Both the position numbers and the translations under genes were made by a program. Shown here piece by piece: positions 1 to 5,430 of a stretch of 7,740 bases of DNA; positions within the stretch are counted from its first letter, which is position 1, and every line of letters begins with the position of its first letter. Below the pieces are notes generated by a model. The model ran no database searches and was not told the DNA's origin. It was given only the letters and a program-made list of their open reading frames with translations. The stretch is from Actinomycetota bacterium (GTDB lineage: Bacteria; Actinomycetota; Actinomycetes; Mycobacteriales; Mycobacteriaceae): NCBI GenBank assembly GCA_005789055.1, contig SYAA01000289.1, positions 1 through 7,740 of the forward strand. Direction: 5' to 3'.

Positions 1-119
1 GCGATCGGGACTGGGCTGGAGCCGATGAGATTCGCGACCGGCTCAAGCAGGCCGGGGTCGACGTCACCGACACCGCCGACGGCCCGCAATGGGCGCTGGC
101 CGACGGAGAGGCAAACTAG
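1..119 (+). CDS. cysS: Cysteinyl-tRNA synthetase, C-terminal end (partial)
   Basis: This is the 3' end of a gene entering from the left; its start is outside the window. The frame beginning at base 3 reads 38 residues and ends with TAG at 117-119. The visible peptide contains [18 protein letters not shown] followed by [12 protein letters not shown], the typical C-terminal helix and tail of bacterial CysS, which charges tRNA-Cys with cysteine in the cytoplasm. The catalytic domain and its HIGH/KMSKS motifs are not visible. The next gene starts 2 nt after the stop on the same strand, so the two are probably co-transcribed, as in M. tuberculosis, where cysS1 precedes the Rv3579c methyltransferase gene. 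The identification rests on a short tail plus this synteny. Confidence 0.88.
   Translation, partial: DRDWAGADEIRDRLKQAGVDVTDTADGPQWALADGEAN
105..111 (+). promoter_or_regulatory. Ribosome binding site for rlmB
   Basis: GGAGAGG lies 10 nt before the ATG at 122, inside the last codons of cysS. It supports the ATG at 122 as the start, rather than the in-frame ATG at 89, which would lie within cysS and add 11 residues. Confidence 0.6.
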
Positions 120-121
120 GC

Positions 122-1057
122 ATGGCGGGCAACTCGAAACGGCGCGGTGCAATCCGCAAGGAGGGCACCAAGAAGGGCCCGACAGTGGGCTCCGGGGGTG
201 TCCGCCGACGCGGGCTCGAAGGGCGTGGTGCCACCCCGCCAGCTCACAAGCGAGCCCATCACCCTGCGGCGAAACGTGCCGCCCTGCAGGCCCGCAAGAC
301 GTATCACAAGCCCACCGACGAAACTGAGATGGTTCTCGGTCGCAATCCAGTACTGGAATGCCTGCGCGCGAACGCGCCGGCGGGGGCACTGTACGTCGCA
401 CTCGGCGCCGAAGCCGATGAGCGGTTGACCGAATCGGTGACGCTGGCCGCAGATCGCGGCATCCCGATCCTCGAGGTGCCACGCCACGACCTCGACCGGA
501 TGAGCTCCAATGGCTTGCATCAGGGCATCGCACTGCAGGTTCCGCCGTACGCCTACGCCCACCCGGACGATCTTCTGGCTGCCGCAACCAGTGATGTGCA
601 ACCAGCCCTGCTGGTTGCCCTGGATAACATTTCCGATCCGCGCAACCTCGGGGCCATCGTGCGCTCGGTCGCCGCCTTCGCCGGTCACGGTGTGCTGATC
701 CCGCAGCGACGCTCGGCGTCGGTGACGGCGGTGGCCTGGCGCGCCAGCGCAGGCGCGGCGGTCCGGGTGCCGGTGGCGCGAGCGACCAATCTCAATCGCA
801 CGCTGGGGCAGTGGGCAGATGCCGGTGTCCGGGTCGTCGGACTCGATGCCGAAGGCGACACGGCTCTCGACGAGTTGGATGCATCCGGCCCAGTGGTGGT
901 GGTCGTCGGATCCGAGGGCAAGGGGCTGTCGCGGCTGGTGCGCCAGAATTGCGACGCGGTGGTGTCGATCCCGATGGCGGGTCCGGCGGAGTCGCTCAAC
1001 GCCGCAGTGGCGGCAGGGGTGGTGCTGGCTGAGATCGCCCGCCAGCGCAGGCGCTGA
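122..1057 (+). CDS. rlmB: SpoU-family 23S rRNA 2'-O-methyltransferase (RlmB/TrmH type)
   Basis: A 311-residue protein that should transfer a methyl group from S-adenosylmethionine to a ribose 2'-OH. Family members of this type (RlmB) modify G2251 of 23S rRNA. The first ~75 residues are a basic, low-complexity extension common in actinobacterial members. A substrate-binding domain follows ([25 protein letters not shown]). The SPOUT knot domain then shows the three classic motifs: [19 protein letters not shown] (motif 1), [16 protein letters not shown] (motif 2) and [20 protein letters not shown] (motif 3). The ATG at 122 is preferred because it has a Shine-Dalgarno sequence and matches the N-terminus (M-x-GNS-x-RRGA) I recall for M. 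tuberculosis Rv3579c. The gene follows cysS by 2 nt and converges on pxpA with a 16-nt gap. The exact rRNA target is inferred from the family. Confidence 0.92.
   Translation: MAGNSKRRGAIRKEGTKKGPTVGSGGVRRRGLEGRGATPPAHKRAHHPAAKRAALQARKTYHKPTDETEMVLGRNPVLECLRANAPAGALYVALGAEADERLTESVTLAADRGIPILEVPRHDLDRMSSNGLHQGIALQVPPYAYAHPDDLLAAATSDVQPALLVALDNISDPRNLGAIVRSVAAFAGHGVLIPQRRSASVTAVAWRASAGAAVRVPVARATNLNRTLGQWADAGVRVVGLDAEGDTALDELDASGPVVVVVGSEGKGLSRLVRQNCDAVVSIPMAGPAESLNAAVAAGVVLAEIARQRRR
1043..1056. terminator. Possible hairpin at the rlmB/pxpA convergent junction
   Basis: CAGCGC and GCGCTG flank an AG dinucleotide, a 14-base inverted repeat at the very end of rlmB, just before the 16-nt gap to the convergent pxpA stop. 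There is no T-tract on either side and the loop is tight, so one end pair would have to open. It may help stop transcription from both sides, but it also encodes part of the Arg-rich C-terminus, so chance is likely. Confidence 0.2.
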
Positions 1058-1073
1058 CTGCATTCCAGTCCGG

Positions 1074-1832
1074 TTAGGTGAATGCCGCCAACTCGATTCC
1101 CTCAGCCAGCAACCGGTCGCGTACGGCTCCGGCAATTTTCACCGCGCCCGGCGAATCACCATGAACACACACCGATTCGACCTCGATGGCGACTACTGAA
1201 CCATCGACGGCGGTCACGCTCCCTGTTGTGACCATGGACAGCACTCGTTCGGCAATCTGCGCCGGGTCGTTCAGAACCGCGCCTGCATCACTTCGGGATA
1301 CGAGTCGTCCGTCGGGTTGATAGGCACGGTCGGCGAAAGCCTCGGCGACGGTCCGCAGACCCCGCCGCCGAGCCTCGGTGAAGAACACCGAACCGGCCAG
1401 ACCGAGCACCGGCAGGGTGGGATCGATGGCGTGCACTGCCTCGGCGACGGCGCGCGCCTGGTCGCTGTCCGTGACGATCGTGTTGTACAGAGCGCCATGG
1501 GGTTTGACGTATCCGAGGGTTGTTCCTGCCGCCCGGGCCAGCGCCTGCAGCGCGCCGATCTGATAGATCACGTCGGCGCTGAGTTCCTCCGGTGCGACCT
1601 CGATCCGGCGCCGGCCGAATCCAGCGAGATCGAAGTAGCCGACCTGGGCTCCGATCCGCACGCCGCGCGCGGCGGCGGCCCGGCAGGCGCGCGCCAGACC
1701 CACCGGGTTTCCGGCATGGAAACCGCAGGCGAGGTTGGCGCTGGTGACGATATCGAGCATGGCGTCGTCATCGCCGAGTGTCCAGATTCCGAATCCCTCG
1801 GCGAGATCGGCGTTGAGGTCGACGGTGGTCAC
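1074..1832 (-). CDS. pxpA: LamB/YcsF family protein (5-oxoprolinase subunit A-like)
   Basis: A 252-residue cytoplasmic protein of full family length. Visible family motifs are VDLNADLAEGFG (residues 4-15), SANLACGFHAG (31-41, His39), GYVKPHGALYN (107-117, His112), the FADRAYQPDGRL segment and VCVHGDSPGAV (221-231, His224). PxpA works with PxpB and PxpC in ATP-dependent opening of 5-oxoproline to glutamate; neither partner gene is present here. The segment IGAQVGYFDLAGFGRR (60-75) differs from the IGAHPSFPDR form of E. coli PxpA, with Gln63 replacing a conserved His. I believe this is a known actinobacterial variant, so activity should not be assumed. The start is GTG at 1832, 9 nt after the permease stop, with only a weak G-rich sequence before it. 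It is the last gene of the metal-importer operon, which could mean a metal-linked role. Family assignment is secure; reaction and substrate are not. Confidence 0.85.
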   Translation of the reverse strand: MTTVDLNADLAEGFGIWTLGDDDAMLDIVTSANLACGFHAGNPVGLARACRAAAARGVRIGAQVGYFDLAGFGRRRIEVAPEELSADVIYQIGALQALARAAGTTLGYVKPHGALYNTIVTDSDQARAVAEAVHAIDPTLPVLGLAGSVFFTEARRRGLRTVAEAFADRAYQPDGRLVSRSDAGAVLNDPAQIAERVLSMVTTGSVTAVDGSVVAIEVESVCVHGDSPGAVKIAGAVRDRLLAEGIELAAFT

Positions 1833-1841
1833 CCGCCCAGC

Positions 1842-2705
1842 CTAGGGAGTCGATGCGACCCTGCGGCGGATCTGTCGCCGATCGGCGACCCAGATGGCCA
1901 GCCAGATGGCGCAGGCGATCGTGACGATCAGGAAGCTTGGCGGAGTGTTGAACATCGCCGATGCGCCGAGGCCGGCCCATACCGAGAACACGCTGATGAT
2001 GGCGGAGATCGCCATCGCGAGCACCGGCCGCGGGGTGAGCATGATGGCGGTCGCCGCCGGTGTGACGATCAGGGCGAACAGCAGCAGTGTCCCGACCACC
2101 TGCACCGCCATCGTCACCGCGACCGCCAACAGCACCATGAAGACGATCGACAGCGCGCGTACCGGTACCCCCCTGGCCTCGGCGACCGGCGCGTTCACCG
2201 AGCTGAACAGCAGTGGCCGGTAGCAGACGCCGATGCCAAAACCGAGTACCGCCAGCAGTATCGCGAAGGCCACCAGCTGGTTACGGGAAATCGCCAACAG
2301 GTTGCCGAAGAGGACGTTGGTCATGGTGCTGGAGCTTTTCGTCGCGAGTGAGTTGAAGAACAAACCCAGCCCGGTGGCGAATGCCAGCGTGGTCCCGGTG
2401 ACCACATCACGATCATCGGCACGCGAGCCGAGGGCGCCAATGAACAACGCGCCGCCCAGGCAGAACACCCCGAGTCCGAGCACCGGCGGTAGCCCGATGA
2501 GGACGGCACCGGTGGCCCCGGGCAGGCCGATGTGGGCTAGTGCGTGCGCGGCGAACGCGTTGCGACGGATGATGATGAAATAGCCGATTAACCCAGCGGC
2601 CAGGGCGATGATCGTGCCTCCGAGGAGAGCGTTGCGCATGAACGGAGACATCAGGATGTCTCGCCAGTTGTCCTGGTAGCCCAGCGCCACGACGGAGGTG
2701 ATCAC
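1842..2705 (-). CDS. znuB: Metal (zinc/manganese-type) ABC transporter permease, ABC-3 family
   Basis: A 287-residue, very hydrophobic inner-membrane protein forming the channel of a metal importer. Several membrane helices are obvious: residues ~26-46 (ALLGGTIIALAAGLIGYFIII), ~60-93, ~101-120, ~144-161, ~186-215, ~220-240 and ~253-272. The segment HALAHIGLPGATGAVLIG (54-71) is the ABC-3 hallmark after helix 1. APVAEARGVPVRAL (172-185) is the cytoplasmic loop expected to contact the ATPase. The C-terminus is basic (DRRQIRRR). The start is GTG at 2705, overlapping the ATPase stop in a GTGA arrangement, which points to coupled translation. An ATG at residue 19 (MSPFMRNAL) is an alternative start nearer to where shorter family members begin. 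Metal identity cannot be read from the permease; zinc is inferred from the Zur-like operator upstream of the operon. Confidence 0.9.
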   Translation of the reverse strand: MITSVVALGYQDNWRDILMSPFMRNALLGGTIIALAAGLIGYFIIIRRNAFAAHALAHIGLPGATGAVLIGLPPVLGLGVFCLGGALFIGALGSRADDRDVVTGTTLAFATGLGLFFNSLATKSSSTMTNVLFGNLLAISRNQLVAFAILLAVLGFGIGVCYRPLLFSSVNAPVAEARGVPVRALSIVFMVLLAVAVTMAVQVVGTLLLFALIVTPAATAIMLTPRPVLAMAISAIISVFSVWAGLGASAMFNTPPSFLIVTIACAIWLAIWVADRRQIRRRVASTP

Positions 2706-3490
2706 AGCACACTTCGCATGTAGAGATCGCCCTGCGCGGTGTGGGCAACCCGTACCGGCGTTCCGTACAGATGTGTCAGCAGGGAATCGTCGATCACCGT
2801 GTTGATCGGGGCGTAGTGCGGGTGCTGATCGAGGATGTAGATCGCACTGTCCAGAATCGGCAACAGCGGGTTGATGTCATGGGCGACCACCAGGACGGTG
2901 GCACCCAGTTTGCCGTGCAGGCCGGCGAGCAGGTTGACGATCTCGCGCTGGCTTCGCAGGTCTAACGACGCCAACGGTTCGTCGAGAATCAGCAGACGGG
3001 GCCGCGAGACTATCGCCTCGGCGAGCGCCACCCGTTGGCGCTGACCGCCGGAGAGCGTGGAGAGGCGCTTGTTGGCGAACGCGGTGGCCTCGACTTCAGC
3101 CAGGGCCTCGTCGACCTGTGCACGCTGCTGCGCGCTTGCCCGACCCAGGCCCCAGCGATTCCCGACCAATCCCAGCAGCACTGCGTCGGTAGCGCGAATA
3201 GCATCGCCGACCCCGGCCGCGTAGTGCTGCGGTACGTATCCGATCCGATCGTTGTTCTCACCGGGTTCTTGGTTGAACACCAACAGCTCTCCGGATGCGG
3301 GGGCGTGCAGGCCCAGGATCATCTGAAGCAGGGTCGTCTTCCCCGAACCGTTGGGACCGATCACCGCCACAATTCCCCCGGCGGGCACGTCGAAGGTCGC
3401 CTCCGACCAGATCAGTCGCCCACCTCGCTCGGCGCTGACATCGGTGAACGCAAGGGCGATGCGGTCGGTGTCGGTCTCAGTCGCTGACAC
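2702..3490 (-). CDS. znuC: Metal ABC transporter ATP-binding protein
   Basis: A 262-residue cytoplasmic ATPase that powers the metal importer. All nucleotide-binding motifs are intact: Walker A GPNGSGKT (45-52), Q-loop Gln88 in YVPQ, signature LSGGQ (146-150), Walker B LLILDEP (166-172) with catalytic Glu171, D-loop SLDL (175-178) and H-loop His204 in VVAHD. The C-terminal ~45 residues after ILDQHPHYAPINTVIDDSLLTHLYG are typical of the ZnuC/MntA-type group. The start is GTG at 3490, inside the 3' end of the binding-protein gene (14-nt overlap); no good Shine-Dalgarno is visible, which fits translational coupling. The stop overlaps the permease start by 4 nt. Identity as a metal-importer ATPase comes from its neighbours as much as from its sequence. 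Confidence 0.92.
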   Translation of the reverse strand: MSATETDTDRIALAFTDVSAERGGRLIWSEATFDVPAGGIVAVIGPNGSGKTTLLQMILGLHAPASGELLVFNQEPGENNDRIGYVPQHYAAGVGDAIRATDAVLLGLVGNRWGLGRASAQQRAQVDEALAEVEATAFANKRLSTLSGGQRQRVALAEAIVSRPRLLILDEPLASLDLRSQREIVNLLAGLHGKLGATVLVVAHDINPLLPILDSAIYILDQHPHYAPINTVIDDSLLTHLYGTPVRVAHTAQGDLYMRSVL

Positions 3491-4415
3491 CGAGGGCCCC
3501 GGCTAGCGCCGTTAGTTGCTTGTCCTGCCAGCCGACGAAAGTGCTCTCGCCGGGTGCGACCGTCTCGGTGACTTCGACCACTGGGATCCCGATCTCCTCA
3601 GCCGCGGCGCGAATCTGCTCCGGTATCGACCCCTCGGTCTGGGTGTTGTAGATGAGGACGTCGATCTCCTTGTTGGCCAACGCTTTCCGGAACGCCTCGA
3701 TGTCGGCCGGCGCAGGTTCGGACTCGTTGGCCGCCGCTCGCTGGTATCCCTGGGGGGTCTTGTTCACCAGGCCGAGTGCTTCGGCGGAGTAGTCGAAGAC
3801 GCTCTCAGTGGCGGCGTAGGACTTGCCGGACGCACCCGCCTTGATCTTGTCGATCAGAGTTGAGTAGGGCGCCATGGTCGTGGTGAAGGCTGCCCGCCTC
3901 TCGGTGAAGTATTCGGCCGCTGCCGGATCGATCGTCGACAGTTTCGCGGTGACCGCGTCGGCGACGGCCGTCACGGCCGCGGGGCTGTACCAAAGGTGCG
4001 GGTTGGCGCCGTCCGGGGTCTGGGTTACCTCGGCGGCGCTGACGACCGGTGCGGCAGGGGTGGACGTTGCGGCCAGATCCGATGCCCAGTGGTCATAGTC
4101 GGCACCGTTGACCACGACGAGTTTCGCGCCCGCGAACGACGCGGCGTCGGCCGGCGAGGGTTCGTAATCGTGCGGGTCCAACGAGGAGCTGGCCAGGATC
4201 GTCGTCACGTCAGTGCAGGCGCCGCCGAGTTCGGAGACGATGTCTCCCCATTGATCGACGCTGACGACCACGTCCACCGGCGCGGTCGGGCAGGCGCCCG
4301 ACGATGGGGGCGAGTCCGCTGTTCGATCGGATCCGCATCCGCTCAGGCTCGCGGCCAGGGCCAGGGCCAGGGCCAGGGCAGGGGCCGACAGGCCGGCGAC
4401 GCGTCGCAGGTGCAT
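3477..4415 (-). CDS. znuA: Metal-binding lipoprotein of ABC importer (cluster A-I, ZnuA/PsaA family)
   Basis: A 312-residue extracytoplasmic solute-binding protein that captures a divalent metal and hands it to the permease. It has a lipoprotein signal: Met-His-Leu-Arg-Arg, a long Ala/Leu core, and lipobox LSGC with Cys27 as the predicted lipidated residue. Likely metal ligands by family position are His82 (LDPHDYEPSP), His140 (NPHLWYSP), Glu204 (YAATESVFDY) and Glu284 (VTETVAPGES). No His-rich loop lies between the first two, unlike many ZnuA proteins. Cys42 and Cys67 could form a disulfide. ATG at 4415 is chosen because a signal peptide follows directly; no Shine-Dalgarno precedes it, and a -10 element sits so that the mRNA would start at or next to this ATG. 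It is the first gene of the four-gene operon. Zinc is favoured from the Zur-like box, but the ligand set resembles manganese binders, so the metal is open. Confidence 0.9.
   Translation of the reverse strand: MHLRRVAGLSAPALALALALAASLSGCGSDRTADSPPSSGACPTAPVDVVVSVDQWGDIVSELGGACTDVTTILASSSLDPHDYEPSPADAASFAGAKLVVVNGADYDHWASDLAATSTPAAPVVSAAEVTQTPDGANPHLWYSPAAVTAVADAVTAKLSTIDPAAAEYFTERRAAFTTTMAPYSTLIDKIKAGASGKSYAATESVFDYSAEALGLVNKTPQGYQRAAANESEPAPADIEAFRKALANKEIDVLIYNTQTEGSIPEQIRAAAEEIGIPVVEVTETVAPGESTFVGWQDKQLTALAGALGVSD
4353..4376. repeat. Hexanucleotide tandem repeat in the znuA signal peptide
   Basis: Four exact head-to-tail copies of GGCCAG (plus-strand reading), followed by a degenerate fifth starting at 4377. 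On the coding strand it reads alternating Leu-Ala codons in the hydrophobic core of the lipoprotein signal. Since the unit is 6 bp, gain or loss of a copy keeps the frame and changes the signal core by two residues. Confidence 0.85.
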
Positions 4416-4421
4416 GAGCGG

Positions 4422-4427
4422 AGTCTA
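4422..4427 (-). promoter_or_regulatory. Putative -10 element of the znuABC-pxpA operon (leaderless)
   Basis: On the minus strand TAGACT matches the mycobacterial TAnnnT -10 pattern. Six bases (CCGCTC) separate it from the A of the znuA ATG at 4415, so transcription would start at or beside the start codon. No Shine-Dalgarno is visible before the ATG. Leaderless mRNAs are common in mycobacteria. No clear -35 is seen, which is also usual there. Confidence 0.5.
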
Positions 4428-4434
4428 GTACAAA

Positions 4435-4449
4435 TGAAAACCGTTTCCA
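4435..4449. promoter_or_regulatory. Zur-like operator upstream of znuA
   Basis: Read on the minus strand, TGGAAACGGTTTTCA is an inverted repeat of two 7-base arms around one base, with a single arm mismatch. It has the architecture of the actinobacterial Zur box (TGAAAATGATTTTCA-like, 7-1-7). If transcription starts at 4415, the box covers about -20 to -34, between the -35 and -10 regions, where a bound zinc-Zur dimer would block RNA polymerase. It is an AT-rich island in a GC-rich region and stands directly before a metal-importer operon. Zur itself is not in this window. Confidence 0.6.
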
Positions 4450-4491
4450 CTAAAACGTGTTTGCGGCCGATCGGTCCCGCTAGGCGGATCG

Positions 4492-4522
4492 CGCGCGCCG
4501 TAGCATCGACCGCGGGCGCGCG
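4492..4522. terminator. GC-rich inverted repeat between kstR and znuA
   Basis: CGCGCGCC (4492-4499) and GGCGCGCG (4515-4522) can form an 8-bp all-GC stem with a 15-nt loop. It lies about 110 nt past the kstR stop and before the znuA promoter, both on the minus strand, so it could stop kstR transcripts from entering the importer operon. No T-tract follows. Alternating CG runs arise easily at this base composition. Confidence 0.25.
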
Positions 4523-4537
4523 AGCCCAGACGCCGGT

Positions 4538-4660
4538 GTGAGCGGCGAGATTCAGGGCTTCGTGGGCTGGGCGGAGTGCCAGCGGCTGAGCAAGGCCTGG
4601 ACGAAGCTGCTGGCCCCGTACTTCAAAAAGCTACGAGGGCTCGTCGCTGCCGATGAGTAA
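4538..4660 (+). CDS. Candidate small protein, 40 residues, unknown function
   Basis: A GTG-started frame encodes 40 residues (begins MSGEIQGFVGWAECQRL, ends LRGLVAADE) and stops with TAA at 4658-4660. In its first 31 codons, before it overlaps kstR, 29 third positions are G or C, against about 17 at first and 14 at second positions: the usual high-GC coding signature. The protein would have one Cys, three Trp and a probable amphipathic helix (LSKAWTKLLAPYFKKLRG), with no signal peptide or clear membrane segment. The last 30 nt run antisense through the end of kstR. Against it: no Shine-Dalgarno is visible before the GTG, the start is uncertain (the frame is open from 4484 without ATG), and I recognise no family. 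TAGCAT at 4501-4506 could serve as a -10 with a short leader. It may also be a remnant of a longer gene. Confidence 0.4.
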   Translation: MSGEIQGFVGWAECQRLSKAWTKLLAPYFKKLRGLVAADE

Positions 4661-5236
4661 CCGGACTGCGAGATCGAGGCGCTTGCCGACGTCGCTGGCT
4701 GACGCTCGCCGGGTGAGCCACGCCAGCAGGTTGGACAGCCACACGTCGGAAATGACCCGCGCGATGTGGTACTGGTCCTCGGTGGGTTCGCCGTCGCTCA
4801 TGGCGCGGGCGAACATCGCGTCGATGATCTTCTCGACGTGGTCGACCTCGCCGGCGGCCGACGCGTCGGCGAAGACGTAGGCGCGCGTCATCGCCTCGGT
4901 CAGCAAGGGGTTTCGCTGCATCGCGCGGTTGAGTTTGCCCACCATGAAACTCAGTCGATGGTAGGGGGTTGCTCCGGTTAACGCCGACCGGTCCGTCTTG
5001 GCGTCAATGCGCTCGAACTCTCGGCCGAGCGCCGAAACCAGCAGGTGCACTTTGGAGGGGAAATATCGGTACAGCGTGCCGACCGCGACATCGGCGCGGT
5101 CCGCCACCGCGCGCATCTGGACCGCCTCGAAGCCGCCCTTGGAGGCGATCGCCAATGTCGCGTCCAAGATTCGCTTCCGCCGCTCCCGCTGGGCCTCCGA
5201 GCCGAGTTCCGACTCGGTGAGCACCGACACCGGCAC
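4631..5236 (-). CDS. kstR: TetR-family repressor of cholesterol catabolism KstR
   Basis: A 201-residue dimeric DNA-binding repressor. KstR controls the large cholesterol-uptake and side-chain/ring degradation regulon in mycobacteria and is released by a steroid CoA thioester. With GTG at 5236 as start, the N-terminal helix (SEAQRERRKRILDATLAIASKGG) leads to the helix-turn-helix at about residues 39-58 (VQMRAVADRADVAVGTLYRY), followed by the ligand-binding helices. Most of the sequence, including LVSALGREF, KLNRAMQRNPLLTEAMTRA and EDQYHIARVISDVWLSNLLAWLTRRAS, matches M. tuberculosis Rv3574 as I recall it. An ATG at 5359 would give 242 residues, but the extra 41 are low-complexity, have poorer third-position GC, and the ATG lies upstream of the likely transcript start. 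GTG at 5230 is a close alternative, with GAAG 7 nt before it. It is divergent from fadE34 and probably represses itself through the shared operator. Confidence 0.94.
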   Translation of the reverse strand: MPVSVLTESELGSEAQRERRKRILDATLAIASKGGFEAVQMRAVADRADVAVGTLYRYFPSKVHLLVSALGREFERIDAKTDRSALTGATPYHRLSFMVGKLNRAMQRNPLLTEAMTRAYVFADASAAGEVDHVEKIIDAMFARAMSDGEPTEDQYHIARVISDVWLSNLLAWLTRRASASDVGKRLDLAVRLLIGSDEPS

Positions 5237-5360
5237 TACTTCGCGCGGCTGGGAACCGGCCGCTGAGCCGCCGGCGGGTGAGGGGACTGCTGACGACACT
5301 CCTGACGTCTCCCTCCGCGGGCGGTGGCCGATGTCGACTTGACGGTTGATCGCTGGCACT

Positions 5361-5366
5361 ATTAGA
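5361..5366 (-). promoter_or_regulatory. Putative -10 element of kstR
   Basis: TCTAAT on the minus strand matches TATAAT at five of six bases and overlaps the KstR operator by four bases. Transcription would begin near 5354, giving a leader of about 118 nt before the GTG at 5236 and leaving the ATG at 5359 untranscribed. No convincing -35 is seen. Confidence 0.4.
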
Positions 5367-5376
5367 ACACGTTCTA
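5363..5376. promoter_or_regulatory. KstR operator
   Basis: TAGAACACGTTCTA fits the published KstR consensus TnnAACnnGTTnnA, with perfect 6-base arms (TAGAAC/GTTCTA) around AC. It lies in the divergent kstR-fadE34 region, 55-68 bp before the fadE34 GTG and 127-140 bp before the kstR GTG. One dimer site here can explain both autorepression of kstR and cholesterol induction of fadE34. I saw no second copy in the window. Confidence 0.9.
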
Positions 5377-5416
5377 GTGGGTTCAGTTGTCTGTTGTTCC
5401 CATCTCACGCCGAACC

Positions 5417-5424
5417 ATGAGGAG
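5417..5424 (+). promoter_or_regulatory. Ribosome binding site for fadE34
   Basis: ATGAGGAG contains a strong GAGGAG, ending 6 nt before the GTG at 5431. It fixes that GTG as the start, instead of the in-frame ATG at 5377, which has no such site and almost touches the KstR operator. Confidence 0.8.
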
Positions 5425-5430
5425 CCGACG

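Larger units (their letters stand above)
5237..5430. other. Divergent control region between kstR and fadE34
   Basis: This 194-bp stretch separates the two proposed GTG starts. It holds the KstR operator, the likely kstR -10 and the fadE34 ribosome binding site. The part from 5237 to about 5355 would be the kstR leader. It is open in the kstR frame but has weaker third-position GC bias (about 73% by my count), so I treat it as untranslated. I found no clear fadE34 -10; TCTAGT at 5373-5378 inside the operator is a weak candidate. Confidence 0.65.

Noticed and set aside
116..1135. Long open frame antisense to rlmB (339 residues)
   Set aside because: It mirrors a well-supported SpoU methyltransferase gene, shows no recognisable motif and has atypical Cys/His/Arg-rich composition.
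1317..2351. Long plus-strand frame (344 residues) across pxpA and the permease gene
   Set aside because: It is antisense to two clear family members, low-complexity (Asp/Arg/His/Gln rich), and a by-product of high GC3 on the other strand.
2589..2591. Rare TTA leucine codon in the permease gene (residue 39)
   Set aside because: One rare codon is not evidence of regulation in a mycobacterium; the bldA-type link is known from Streptomyces.
3996..4541. Plus-strand frame (181 residues) covering the znuA start and spacer
   Set aside because: It is antisense to the signal peptide and N-terminus of the binding protein, Arg/Gly-rich with repeat-derived Gln-Gly runs, and not coding-like.
5377..5430. 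Upstream ATG extension of fadE34 by 18 residues
   Set aside because: The extension has no Shine-Dalgarno and abuts the operator, while GTG 5431 has a strong GAGGAG at proper spacing.
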